This document shows positions 27,638 through 37,285 of a stretch of DNA of 64,000 bases, in pieces. Source of the DNA: an uncultured Bacilli bacterium (GTDB lineage: Bacteria > Bacillota_I > Bacilli_A > RF39 > UBA660); NCBI GenBank assembly GCA_934167695.1, contig CAKPLP010000007.1, positions 1 to 64,000 on the forward strand. Reading direction: 5' to 3'. The position numbers were made by a program, and so were the translations under genes. Position 1 is the stretch's first letter; every line of letters starts with the position of its first letter. The notes beneath the pieces are model-generated. The model was not told where the DNA came from. It made no database searches and saw only the letters and a program-made list of their open reading frames with translations.

Positions 27638-28213
27638 ATGAAAAAAGAAGATAAAATTAGAAAAAATACATTTGTCATTATGATAGTTGCAACAATTACT
27701 TTAGTATTAACAAGTAGTTTTGCACTTTTTACATACTTTGGAGAAGGTCAAGAACATAAAATGACAACAGGTACTTTAGTATTAAACTTAACAGAGGATA
27801 ATTCATTAACATTAGCAAATACATATCCTATGAGTGATAAAGAAGCTTTAACTACAAAAGCATATTCATTTAAAATTAATAATATAGGAACGGAAGATGC
27901 AAAGTATAAATTATCCATAATAGACGATGCAACAAAATATGAACGAGATGGTTGTAGTAGTGAAAAATTACCATGGAGTGTTATAAAATACTCAGTAAAG
28001 AAAAATGATGGTCAAAATAATATTGGAATATTAGCAGATAACAACGGAATTATTGACTCATCAACAATTAAAGCAAACTCTACAGATAATTATGAGGTAA
28101 GATTATGGATTAGTTCAACAGCAGGAAATGAAATAGCAAATCTTCACCTTCATGCAAAAATCAAAATTCAAGCAATTCTAACTAATAGAACAAATTACGA
28201 AACCGGAGCCTAA
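27638..28213 (+). CDS. TasA/camelysin-like secreted protein
   Basis: The signal segment TSSFALFTYFGEGQEHKM is followed by TTGTLVLNLTEDNSLTL and SDKEALTTKAYSFKINNIG, the same block order as the other three copies in the window. The C-terminal part has LWISSTAGNEIANLHLHAKI, where camelysin/TasA-type proteins have a conserved strand. Such proteins can polymerise into matrix fibres after SipW-type processing; no SipW gene is in the window. ATG 27638 follows AGGTG; GTG 27629 lies inside that ribosome-binding site. It precedes murG by about 60 bp. Confidence 0.7.
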   Translation: MKKEDKIRKNTFVIMIVATITLVLTSSFALFTYFGEGQEHKMTTGTLVLNLTEDNSLTLANTYPMSDKEALTTKAYSFKINNIGTEDAKYKLSIIDDATKYERDGCSSEKLPWSVIKYSVKKNDGQNNIGILADNNGIIDSSTIKANSTDNYEVRLWISSTAGNEIANLHLHAKIKIQAILTNRTNYETGA

Positions 28214-28271
28214 ATAGTTCTTAGACTTCTTTTTTTCTTTGAAAAACATACATTTAATTAGGAGGAGTAAT

Positions 28272-29360
28272 ATGCGTATAATAATTAGTGCCGGGGGAAC
28301 AGGAGGTCATATTTATCCAGCCTTAGCAATAATAAATAAAATAAAGGACATGGAACCAGATAGTGAAATACTATATATTGGAACAACAGATAGAATGGAA
28401 AATAAAATAATACCAGAGAAAAACATTCCATATTTAGGTATTGAAATGCAAGGTTTAAATAGAAAAAATATTCTAAAAAATATAACCGTATTAAAAAAAT
28501 ATCTAAAAGCTATAAAAAAAGTAAAAAAAGAAATAAAAAAATTTAATCCTGATGTAGTAATAGGAGTAGGTGGATATGTTAGTGCCCCTGTAATAAAAGC
28601 TGCTCATTCACTTGGATACAAAACAATTATACATGAACAAAATTCATATCCGGGAGTTTCCAATCAAACACTTTCAAAAATCGTAGATAAAGTCCTAGTT
28701 TCTCTACCAGATAGTATCAATTATTTTCCAAAGGAAAAAACAGTTTATACAGGAAACCCTAGAAGTGAAGAAATAACATTAATAAAAGCAGTTCCAAAGA
28801 GCCAATTTGGTTTTTCAAACTCGAAAAAATTAGTAGTAATAGTTATGGGATCATTAGGTTCTGCTACTATGAATGAAAAAGAATTAGAACTAGTAAAAGA
28901 ATTTAAAAATAAAGACTATGAAGTACTATTAATAACAGGAGAAAAATACTTTAACGATTACAAAAATATTGATATTCCAAAAAATGTAAAAGTAGTACCT
29001 TTTTTATCTGAATTGATTAATCTATTAAAAAATACTGATTTAATAGTATCACGTGCTGGAGCATCAACAATCGCTGAAATAACAGCAATAGGATTACCTT
29101 CTATCCTAGTACCATCTCCATATGTAACTAATAATCATCAACTAAAAAATGCCAAAGAACTAGAAAAAAATGAAGCTTGTTATATTATAGAAGAAAAAGA
29201 TTTTAGTAAAGATACTTTAATCCCATTAATAGATAAAATTTTAAATGATAAAACACTTTATCAAAATATGAAAAATAAAACTAAAAAATTAGGAGTTACA
29301 GATAGTGCTACTAGGGTGTATAATGAAATAAAGAAAGTCGTAGAGGTTGATGAAACATGA
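28272..29360 (+). CDS. murG: UDP-GlcNAc:lipid I N-acetylglucosaminyltransferase
   Basis: MurG adds GlcNAc to lipid I on the inner membrane face to form lipid II. The N-terminal glycine-rich loop AGGTGGHIYPALA, VVIGVGGYVSAPV near residue 88, HEQNSYPG near 123, and the C-domain donor site SRAGASTIAEI near 260 are all present. ATG 28272 with GGAGG at 28261 is clearly better than the upstream frame extension to 28239. The stop overlaps murB by 4 bp. Confidence 0.95.
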   Translation: MRIIISAGGTGGHIYPALAIINKIKDMEPDSEILYIGTTDRMENKIIPEKNIPYLGIEMQGLNRKNILKNITVLKKYLKAIKKVKKEIKKFNPDVVIGVGGYVSAPVIKAAHSLGYKTIIHEQNSYPGVSNQTLSKIVDKVLVSLPDSINYFPKEKTVYTGNPRSEEITLIKAVPKSQFGFSNSKKLVVIVMGSLGSATMNEKELELVKEFKNKDYEVLLITGEKYFNDYKNIDIPKNVKVVPFLSELINLLKNTDLIVSRAGASTIAEITAIGLPSILVPSPYVTNNHQLKNAKELEKNEACYIIEEKDFSKDTLIPLIDKILNDKTLYQNMKNKTKKLGVTDSATRVYNEIKKVVEVDET

Positions 29361-30265
29361 CAGAGTTTTTGCAAGAAGTAGAAAAAGCAAACATTGGAAA
29401 AATTGAAGAGAATGTTCCTTTAAAAAATTATACTACATATAAAGTTGGTGGTAATGCAAGATGTATTATTTATCCTAAAAGTACTAAAGAATTAGTAAAG
29501 TTAGTTAAACTAATAAAAAAGTATAATTTAAAATATAAAATATTAGGAAATGGTTCAAATCTTTTATTTAGTGATAATGATTACAATAATGTATTAATAA
29601 AATTAAATGAATTATCAAATATTGAAATTATAGATAATAAAATTACCGTAGGAGCAGGTTTTTCTTTAATGAGATTAGCAGCAATAGCTACTAGACATTC
29701 ACTAACAGGGTTAGAATTTGCTGCAGGAATACCGGGGACAATAGGTGGCGCAATTTTTATGAATGCTGGTGCCTATAAAAGTGATATGGGCTATATTGTT
29801 TCAAGTGTAAAAGTATTAACACCAGATTTGAAAATAATTACACTAACTAATAATGAATTGAATTTTCATTATAGAACATCATTTCTACAACAAAATAGTA
29901 ATTATATATGTTTAGAGGCTATAATAAAATTAAAACACGGTAAAAAATCAGAAATAGAAAAGGTAATTAAAGACCGTAAGGCAAGAAGAATATCATCACA
30001 ACCACTAGAATATCCGTCAGCAGGATCTGTTTTCAGAAACCCATCATCTGAATTACCATCTGGAAAAATAATAGAAGATTTAGGATTAAAGGGGCTAAAA
30101 AAAGGTGGAGCTCAAATAAGTACTAAACATGCTAATTTTATAATTAATACAGGAAATGCAACAGCCAAAGATATTAAAGAACTAATAGAATTTGTAAAGA
30201 AAAGTGTGAAAGAACACTATGATATAGATCTAAAAGTAGAACAAGAATTTGTAAATTGGGAGTAA
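29357..30265 (+). CDS. murB: UDP-N-acetylenolpyruvoylglucosamine reductase
   Basis: This FAD enzyme makes UDP-MurNAc with NADPH. Motifs include TTYKVGGNARCIIYP near residue 26, ILGNGSNLLFSD near 60, GLEFAAGIPGTIGGAIFMNAG near 117-137 (partial quote exceeds none of its conserved core), YRTSFL near 173, and PSAGSVFRNP near 219 with the catalytic Ser. The length of 302 residues suits a type II (Gram-positive) MurB. It is coupled to murG and 4 bp ahead of divIB. Confidence 0.95.
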   Translation: MTEFLQEVEKANIGKIEENVPLKNYTTYKVGGNARCIIYPKSTKELVKLVKLIKKYNLKYKILGNGSNLLFSDNDYNNVLIKLNELSNIEIIDNKITVGAGFSLMRLAAIATRHSLTGLEFAAGIPGTIGGAIFMNAGAYKSDMGYIVSSVKVLTPDLKIITLTNNELNFHYRTSFLQQNSNYICLEAIIKLKHGKKSEIEKVIKDRKARRISSQPLEYPSAGSVFRNPSSELPSGKIIEDLGLKGLKKGGAQISTKHANFIINTGNATAKDIKELIEFVKKSVKEHYDIDLKVEQEFVNWE

Positions 30266-30269
30266 TATT

Positions 30270-30947
30270 ATGGCAAAAAAAATAGTAAAAAAGAAAAAAT
30301 TAAAAGTTTTACATTTTTTACTATTACTATTGATATTAATAGTAATAGTTTTTGCCATTTACTTAATATTAAATACGAAAATTAAAAATATTATAATAAC
30401 AGGAAATAACTATATAAAAGATGAGCAAATTTTAACTGAAGCAAAATTAACAAATTATCCACCATTCTTTCTAACATTATCAAGTAAAATTAAAACAGAT
30501 TTACAAAAAAATCCCGCTATAAAAGAAGTAAAAGTAAGAAAAAAATTCTTTAATGTTTTGGAAATAAACTTAAAAGAGTATAAAGTAGTATTAAAAAAAT
30601 CTGAAAATAAATATATATTGGAAAATATAAAAGAATTAACATATGATGGAGAAATATCAGTGCCAAGATTAACAAACGATGTACCAAACAATAAATACAA
30701 AGAATTAATAGAAAATATGGCTAATATAAAAAGTAATATTTTAGAGGAAATGTCAGAAATTAAATATGTTCCAAATGAATATGATAAAGATCGTTTTTTA
30801 ATATATATGGATGATGGAAATAGCGTATATCTAACACTAACAAAATTTGAAATGATAAACTACTATAATAGAGTTTTACCACAACTAGAAAATAGAAAAG
30901 GAATACTCTATCTTGATAGCGGTAACCACTTTAAAATAATGGAATAA
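30270..30947 (+). CDS. divIB: Cell division protein DivIB/FtsQ
   Basis: A Lys-rich cytoplasmic tail and one membrane helix (residues about 12-32) precede a POTRA domain (IKNIIITGNNYIKDEQI near 36) and a beta domain. This is the order of the septal scaffold protein that works with FtsL and DivIC. The length of 225 residues is at the short end. Its place after murG-murB matches the Bacilli dcw order. Confidence 0.88.
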   Translation: MAKKIVKKKKLKVLHFLLLLLILIVIVFAIYLILNTKIKNIIITGNNYIKDEQILTEAKLTNYPPFFLTLSSKIKTDLQKNPAIKEVKVRKKFFNVLEINLKEYKVVLKKSENKYILENIKELTYDGEISVPRLTNDVPNNKYKELIENMANIKSNILEEMSEIKYVPNEYDKDRFLIYMDDGNSVYLTLTKFEMINYYNRVLPQLENRKGILYLDSGNHFKIME

Positions 30948-31073
30948 TATTTAATTTACAATAGGATTAACTGTATCTAATAATCTAATATTTTAATATA
31001 TAAGTTAAAAAATTAGACTTTTTTTTTGAAGTCTTTTATAGTATAATCAAATTATAATGAGAGGAGAATACAA

Positions 31074-32309
31074 ATGGGGAAAATATATACTGGTATTGAT
31101 ATTGGCACTAATAGTATAAAAATAGTAGTTGCTGAAAAAATAAATGACAAATTTAAAGTGCTGGCTGCAGAAGAAGTTAAATCAGAAGGTATCAAAAGAA
31201 GTGTTATAACAGATATAAAAAAAGTAGCAACATCAGTTTCTAAAGCAATTCAAGAAATAGAAAAAATACTAGGTATAAAATTAAAAAAAATAGTAGTATG
31301 TATTCCATCTCAAGATAGTCTTTTTGATATAGTAAGCTCTAAAATAAACGTTCAAAATGAATTATGTATAACAGGAGAAGACATTAATAATTTATTAAAG
31401 GATGCAATAGGGGAAAAAATAAAAACAGGATATGAACTTGTAAGTGCAATGCCTATAAATTTTAAATTAGATGATAATAAATTAGTAAAAGATCCTAAAG
31501 GCTTATCCTCAAAAACAATAGAGGCTAGAATAGTAATAACAGAAGTCCCAAGAAAAAATTTATATAATTTATTAAATGTTTTAGAAATTTGTGGATTAGA
31601 AGTAATAGATATAACTTTAAAAACCATAGCTGACTACTTTGAAGTTAAAAATAAAAGATTAGATAGTGAAGTAGGGGCAATAATAAATATTGGAGAAGAT
31701 ACAACTAACGTATCAATATATAATAAAGGAATAATGATAAAAAATAGTATTATAAACGTTGGTAGTTATTATGTTGATCATGACTTTACGTATATCTATA
31801 AAATAGATTTAGCACAATCTAGAAAATTAAAGGAAACTTTTGCACTAGCATCAACTAGATATGCTGATAAATATGACGATATTACAGTTGATAATGAAGT
31901 TGGAGAAAAACAAACAATTAATCAGCTAGAGATAACTCAAATAGCAGAGGCTAGAATTGCAGAAATACTAAAAATAGCGAAAAAAGAAATAAAAACCTTA
32001 ACAAATAGGCAAATTAGTTATATAATCATATTAGGTGGGCTAAGCGAAATGACAGGATTTCAGTATATAGCTGAAAATATCTTAGGTGAAAAAGCAACTG
32101 TATGGAATAGCACCACTATAGGTATTAGACACAATAAATATACCAGTGCTCTAGGTATTATAAAATATTTTGATGATAAATTAACATTACGTGATAGAAA
32201 TATTGAGATGTTTGATACCGAAGATATTAATAAGCTAATTTCTATAAATAAAAAAGAAAAAGATAATGCTATCATAAACAAAATGTTTGGGCAATTTCTT
32301 GGTAATTAA
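31074..32309 (+). CDS. ftsA: Cell division protein FtsA
   Basis: This actin-like ATPase tethers FtsZ to the membrane. The phosphate-1 loop [13 protein letters not shown] (residues 6-18), a 1C domain, [13 protein letters not shown] near 204 (phosphate-2) and [12 protein letters not shown] near 322 (adenosine loop) are seen. The last residues [10 protein letters not shown] form a short amphipathic membrane-targeting helix. GAGAGGAG precedes the ATG. It is followed 12 bp later by ftsZ, so the two share a transcript. Confidence 0.95.
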   Translation: MGKIYTGIDIGTNSIKIVVAEKINDKFKVLAAEEVKSEGIKRSVITDIKKVATSVSKAIQEIEKILGIKLKKIVVCIPSQDSLFDIVSSKINVQNELCITGEDINNLLKDAIGEKIKTGYELVSAMPINFKLDDNKLVKDPKGLSSKTIEARIVITEVPRKNLYNLLNVLEICGLEVIDITLKTIADYFEVKNKRLDSEVGAIINIGEDTTNVSIYNKGIMIKNSIINVGSYYVDHDFTYIYKIDLAQSRKLKETFALASTRYADKYDDITVDNEVGEKQTINQLEITQIAEARIAEILKIAKKEIKTLTNRQISYIIILGGLSEMTGFQYIAENILGEKATVWNSTTIGIRHNKYTSALGIIKYFDDKLTLRDRNIEMFDTEDINKLISINKKEKDNAIINKMFGQFLGN

Positions 32310-32321
32310 GGAGGATAAGGT

Positions 32322-33467
32322 ATGTTAGGCGGATTAGAAATGGACCAATTAGCAAAAATAAAAGTTATAGGTTTAGGTGGCGGCGGAGGAAATGCTGTCA
32401 ATAGAATGGTTGAATCTGGAGTAAAAGGTGTAGAATTTATTGTTGCTAATACTGATCTACAGGTATTAAATAATTCTAAAGCTGATGTTAAAATCCAAAT
32501 TGGTGCTAGTTTAACTGATGGATTAGGTGCAGGAGCAAAACCAGAAATAGGTAAAGAGGCTGCTGTAGAATCAAAAAAAGAATTAGAAGATGCTCTAACA
32601 GGAGCAGATATGGTTTTTATCACTTGTGGAATGGGTGGAGGAACAGGAACAGGTGCTGCTCCTGTTGTTGCTGAAATAGCTCAAGCACTAGGAACTTTAA
32701 CCGTAGCAATCGTTACAAAACCATTCTCATTTGAAGGTAGAAGAAGAATGGAAAATGCTTTAAAAGGTATTGAAGAGTTAAGAAAACACGTTGATACTTT
32801 AATTGTAATTCCAAATGATAAATTAAGAGAAATAATTGATAAATCAACACCAATGCTAGAAGCATTCAAAGAAGTTGATAATGTTCTACGTCGAGGAGTT
32901 CAATCAATTTCAGATTTAATCGCTGTAGTAGGACTTGTAAACCTAGACTTTGCAGATATTAAATCGATTATGAAAGATTCAGGAAATGCTGTTATTGGTA
33001 TTGGTATTGGTATGGGAGAAGATAGAGCACTAGAGGCAGCAAAAGAAGCCGTATCTAGTCCATTGCTAGAAAATAGTATAGATGGAGCAACAGATGCCAT
33101 TATTAATATCACCGGAGGAGTTAACCTAACATTATTCGAGGCAGAACAAGCTGCAGAAGTTGTTAGAGCAGCTTCAAAAACTGATATTGATACAATATTT
33201 GGTGCAGTTATTAATGAAAACTTAACAGATGAGGTAATCGTAACAGTAATTGCAACTGGTTTTGATAAAAGAGCAAAACAAAAAATAGCGGAAATGGAAC
33301 AAACAAGAAAATCACAAGAAATATTACAATCACAAGTAGAAAATGTATTGCCACGTAGAAGAAGTGAAGAAATAAAACGTGAAATACCAATTAATCAAAA
33401 TACAACAACAGACGACGATGATGATGGATTTGAGTTACCACCATTCTTACAAAATAAAATTTTCTAA
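32322..33467 (+). CDS. ftsZ: Cell division GTPase FtsZ
   Basis: This tubulin homologue forms the Z ring. The GTP-binding signature [12 protein letters not shown] is near residue 105, the N-terminal glycine run [13 protein letters not shown] near 18, and the T7 loop [11 protein letters not shown] near 207. After a variable linker with an acidic run (DDDDDGFE), the C-terminal peptide [11 protein letters not shown] replaces the usual IPAFLR. Length (381) is normal. Ribosome-binding site GGAGGA precedes the ATG and a strong terminator follows. Confidence 0.97.
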   Translation: MLGGLEMDQLAKIKVIGLGGGGGNAVNRMVESGVKGVEFIVANTDLQVLNNSKADVKIQIGASLTDGLGAGAKPEIGKEAAVESKKELEDALTGADMVFITCGMGGGTGTGAAPVVAEIAQALGTLTVAIVTKPFSFEGRRRMENALKGIEELRKHVDTLIVIPNDKLREIIDKSTPMLEAFKEVDNVLRRGVQSISDLIAVVGLVNLDFADIKSIMKDSGNAVIGIGIGMGEDRALEAAKEAVSSPLLENSIDGATDAIINITGGVNLTLFEAEQAAEVVRAASKTDIDTIFGAVINENLTDEVIVTVIATGFDKRAKQKIAEMEQTRKSQEILQSQVENVLPRRRSEEIKREIPINQNTTTDDDDDGFELPPFLQNKIF

Positions 33468-33489
33468 TATATTATAAATTAATTAATGT

Positions 33490-33517
33490 AAAGCAAATGA
33501 CTAATTTGCTTTTTTTA
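33490..33517 (+). terminator. Rho-independent terminator after ftsZ
   Basis: The stem AAGCAAAT/ATTTGCTT with loop GACTA is followed by seven T. Confidence 0.82.
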
Positions 33518-33573
33518 TTTAAATAAAATATTAATACGTGATATAATCTAACTATAGTGAGGTGTCTTAAATA

Positions 33574-35877
33574 ATGGCAAAACAAAAGAAAAAGAAGGTT
33601 ACAAAAAAAGAATTTGAACATAGTGCCGAATTATATGGTATTTTGTGTATTTTAATATCTATACTTGGTATTGGAGAATATGGCCCAGTAGGCAGAGTTA
33701 TTGCATCATTTGCTCTATTTCTAGTAGGAAGCTTATACATGGTATTATTAGCCGTTTTATTCTTAATTGGAGCATACCTAATTGTAAAAAGAGAATACCC
33801 AGATTTCTTCACCTCAAAGTTACTGGGAACATATATTGCCGTTTTGGGACTATTAATATTAATGCATAAAGACTTTGTTATTCAAAATGATGGAAATATG
33901 ATTGCCATATTTAAAGAAACAATTAATCAGTTAGTTGCAGGATTTAATAGTATCATGAATAAAGGTAGTCTAAGTGATGTGTTCTCTGTTGGAGGAGGAG
34001 TAATAGGTGGAGTCTTTGCTATTATCTTTGATAAATTATTTTCATGTACTGGAATGGAGATAGTTGCATGGACAATGGTTGTATTAGGAATATTACTATT
34101 TACAGGATTCTCTATTTTAGACTTCGTTCAAGAAAAATATGCTGAAGAAAGAAAACATCATATAGAAAGAAAAGAAGAAAGAAAACAAGAAAAATTACAA
34201 AAGAAAAAAGATCTAGAAGAAAAATCATCACCTGTTATTATAAGTGATGGAAATGAAGAAGAAGAAATTAAGGATAATAAAAAGGTTATAAGTAGTATTT
34301 CAGAATTAACAAATCAGCCTGCAAAAGAAGTGGAAGAAGAAAAAAATCCAGAACAATCTTCCCAAGTGGTCACAGTAACTCCTTCTATTCAAAAAAACAA
34401 AACTTATATTTTACCACCACTTGACTTACTAGATAAACCAAAGAAAAAAAATAAATCGACTGACAACAGTGTTATTGAAAAAAATATTACAACATTAGAA
34501 CAAGTATTAAAAGACTTTAAAATTAATGGTAAAGTAGTAGAAGTACACGTTGGTCCAACAGTAGTACAATATGAACTTGAAATTGCCAGTGGAACAAGAG
34601 TAAATAAAATTACAAGTATAAACAGAGAAATATCTTTAGCACTGGCTAAAAAAGATGTTCGTATAGAAGCACCTATTCCGGGCAAAAATACTGTTGGAAT
34701 AGAATTTGCAAACGACACACCATCACCAGTAAGTTTTTATGAAATAATAAGCAGTAAACAAATGTTAAATGCTATGGATAAAAAATTAATGGTACCACTT
34801 GGAAAAAGTATTATGGGTGACATAGGTGTTTGTGAAATAAATAAAATGCCCCATTTACTAATCGCAGGAACAACAGGATCTGGTAAATCTGTATGTGTAA
34901 ATGGAATAATTTGTTCAATTTTAATGAGAGCCAAACCAGATGAAGTAAAGCTTGTTATGGTTGATCCTAAAGTTGTAGAGCTTTCAGTTTATAATGGAGT
35001 ACCTCATTTATTAAGACCAGTTGTAACTGATCCAAAACAAGCATCAATCGCTCTTGCTAAAATGGTTGCAGAAATGGAGAGAAGATATCAAGTATTTAGT
35101 GAATCTCAAACAAAAAATATTGAAGGCTATAATTCGTATATAGAAAAACAGAATCAATCAATTCTTGATCCTGATGCCAAAAAAGAAAAAATGCCATATA
35201 TTGTAATTATAATAGATGAGTTAGCAGACTTAATGATGGTTGCAGCAAAAGAAGTAGAAGATTCTATTTTAAGAATAACTCAAAAGGCCCGTGCTGCAGG
35301 TATGCATTTAATAGTTGCAACTCAAAGACCATCTACAGAAGTAATTACAGGGTTAATAAAAGCAAACATTCCATCAAGAATAGCCTTTTCCGTAGGTTCA
35401 GGAATCGATTCCAGAACGATACTTGATCAAACAGGAGCAGAAAACTTATTAGGTAAAGGAGATATGTTATTCTTACCAATAGGAATGAATTCACCACTTC
35501 GTATTCAAGGTTCATTTATAACAGATGATGAAATAAAAAGAATAATTGATTATACAGTATCACAACAAAAAGCACAATATGATGACAATATGATGAATTT
35601 AGATATACCAAGTAATAGTAAAAGTCAATCTCAAATAGAAGATATGAATCAACAAGAAGAATATGACGATCCATTATACAATGAAATTGTAGACTTTGTT
35701 GTAACAAGTGGCAAAGCCAGCGCTTCACTATTACAAAGAAGATTTAAATTAGGTTATAATAGAGCAGCTCGTATTGTTGATTTATTAGAAGAAAGAGGAA
35801 TAATTGGACCACCTAATGGATCTAAACCAAGAGAAGTTTTAGTAAAATTAGAATCCCAAGAAGAAAAATCAGAATAA
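33574..35877 (+). CDS. ftsK: DNA translocase FtsK/SpoIIIE
   Basis: Four N-terminal membrane helices (residues about 20-185) and a charged linker lead to the alpha/beta motor: Walker A AGTTGSGKSVC near 429 and Walker B IVIIIDELADLMM near 545. A C-terminal gamma winged helix (SASLLQRRFKLGYNRAARI near 713) reads chromosome polarity sequences. The protein pumps DNA through the closing septum. Whether it serves division only (FtsK) or also spore formation (SpoIIIE) cannot be told from sequence. The following M16 pair is the usual Bacilli neighbour (ymfF-ymfH). Confidence 0.95.
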   Translation: MAKQKKKKVTKKEFEHSAELYGILCILISILGIGEYGPVGRVIASFALFLVGSLYMVLLAVLFLIGAYLIVKREYPDFFTSKLLGTYIAVLGLLILMHKDFVIQNDGNMIAIFKETINQLVAGFNSIMNKGSLSDVFSVGGGVIGGVFAIIFDKLFSCTGMEIVAWTMVVLGILLFTGFSILDFVQEKYAEERKHHIERKEERKQEKLQKKKDLEEKSSPVIISDGNEEEEIKDNKKVISSISELTNQPAKEVEEEKNPEQSSQVVTVTPSIQKNKTYILPPLDLLDKPKKKNKSTDNSVIEKNITTLEQVLKDFKINGKVVEVHVGPTVVQYELEIASGTRVNKITSINREISLALAKKDVRIEAPIPGKNTVGIEFANDTPSPVSFYEIISSKQMLNAMDKKLMVPLGKSIMGDIGVCEINKMPHLLIAGTTGSGKSVCVNGIICSILMRAKPDEVKLVMVDPKVVELSVYNGVPHLLRPVVTDPKQASIALAKMVAEMERRYQVFSESQTKNIEGYNSYIEKQNQSILDPDAKKEKMPYIVIIIDELADLMMVAAKEVEDSILRITQKARAAGMHLIVATQRPSTEVITGLIKANIPSRIAFSVGSGIDSRTILDQTGAENLLGKGDMLFLPIGMNSPLRIQGSFITDDEIKRIIDYTVSQQKAQYDDNMMNLDIPSNSKSQSQIEDMNQQEEYDDPLYNEIVDFVVTSGKASASLLQRRFKLGYNRAARIVDLLEERGIIGPPNGSKPREVLVKLESQEEKSE

Positions 35878-35882
35878 ATAAT

Positions 35883-35909
35883 AGAGTAAGTAATTTACTC
35901 TTTATTTTT
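35883..35909 (+). terminator. Rho-independent terminator after ftsK
   Basis: The stem AGAGTAA/TTACTCT is followed by a T-rich run interrupted by one A. Confidence 0.65.
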
Positions 35910-36022
35910 GTAAAAAAGTTTATTATATTGCTATAGTTTATTAATTAAAATTCTGGTATAATAAAATTGAATTTACTATAATATAAATTAAAAATAAGCA
36001 CATACTAAAACGGAGGGATAAA

Positions 36023-37285
36023 ATGGAATATATAAAAAAGAATTTAGGTTCATATAATTTACATTTAATAAAAAATACAAACTTCAAATCCATAATGGTA
36101 AAAGTGTATTTTAGAGAACCAATAAAAAAAGAAAATATTACAATTCATAATTTTTTAACTACAATGCTTACTTTTTCATCAAAAAAGTATCCAACAAGAA
36201 GAGAATTAATATTAAAAACTCAAGACTTATATTCTTGTAGTCTATCAAGCAGTGATTCAAGATTAGGAAATTATATTAATACAAGTTTTAAATTAACAGT
36301 TTTAAAAGATGAATATACCGAAGAAAATAACCTAGAAAAGGCCATAGAATTTTTAAGTGAAATAATTTATAATCCAAATGTTACAGATAATAAATTCGAC
36401 GAAGCATCATTTAATATAGTTATGAATCAAGGCTGTCTTGCTCTAAGTAGTATTAAGGAAAATCCATCAAGCTACAGTATTATCCGCATGTTGGAAAATA
36501 TGGATAGTAATTCACCAATCTCATATAGATCATTTGGATACTTAGAAGATTTAAAAGATATAAATAGTTCTAATCTATATACATACTACAAACAAATGAT
36601 AAAAGAAGATGACATGGATATTTTCGTAATAGGAGATATAGATTTTGAACAAATGGATTTAATTATTAGAAAATACTTTAAGCAAAAAACATTTAAAAAG
36701 GTAAAAGGTAATTATCTAATACCAGCAAAAAAAGCTCCATTAAAAAAGAGAATAATAACAGAAGAAAATGAAAGTAATCAATCAAAATTAGCCATAGGAT
36801 GTAGAACATACAATTTAACTGATTACGAAAGAAATTATCCTTTAACACTATATAATATCATTTTAGGAGGAGGAGCAGACTCTAAATTATTTACAGAAGT
36901 AAGAGAGAAAAATTCATTATGCTATTATATCGGTTCAACAGCAAATAAATTAGATAATATCCTCTTAATAAGAGCAGGAATATCAAATACAAATTTTAAG
37001 CAATCAATAAAACTAATTGAAAAACAAATGAATGAAATAGCTAAAGGTAATTTTACTGAGGAAGATATAGAAAATGCTAAGGAATTATATCAAACTGCAA
37101 TAGATGAAATAGAAGGTAGCGAATCAGAAATTATCGCATCTTATTATATGATAGAATTATTAGGCGTTGACACTATAGAAACAAAAGCCAAAAAAATGAA
37201 AGAGGTAACTAAAAAAGAAATTATTAAGGTAGCAAAAAAAGTTAAAATAGATACAGTATATATGTTAGAGGGGGTATTAAAATAA
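36023..37285 (+). CDS. M16-family peptidase-like subunit (YmfF type, no zinc site)
   Basis: The two-lobed M16 fold is recognisable: a C-domain R/Y-type region REKNSLCYYIGSTANKLDN near residue 293 and a GGGADSKLFTEV loop near 281. The N-terminal HxxEH zinc motif expected near residue 50 is missing, as in the non-catalytic subunit of heterodimeric M16 enzymes. It overlaps the next gene by 1 bp, whose product keeps HxxEH, so the two probably form one peptidase. Ribosome-binding site GGAGGG precedes the ATG. Confidence 0.82.
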   Translation: MEYIKKNLGSYNLHLIKNTNFKSIMVKVYFREPIKKENITIHNFLTTMLTFSSKKYPTRRELILKTQDLYSCSLSSSDSRLGNYINTSFKLTVLKDEYTEENNLEKAIEFLSEIIYNPNVTDNKFDEASFNIVMNQGCLALSSIKENPSSYSIIRMLENMDSNSPISYRSFGYLEDLKDINSSNLYTYYKQMIKEDDMDIFVIGDIDFEQMDLIIRKYFKQKTFKKVKGNYLIPAKKAPLKKRIITEENESNQSKLAIGCRTYNLTDYERNYPLTLYNIILGGGADSKLFTEVREKNSLCYYIGSTANKLDNILLIRAGISNTNFKQSIKLIEKQMNEIAKGNFTEEDIENAKELYQTAIDEIEGSESEIIASYYMIELLGVDTIETKAKKMKEVTKKEIIKVAKKVKIDTVYMLEGVLK

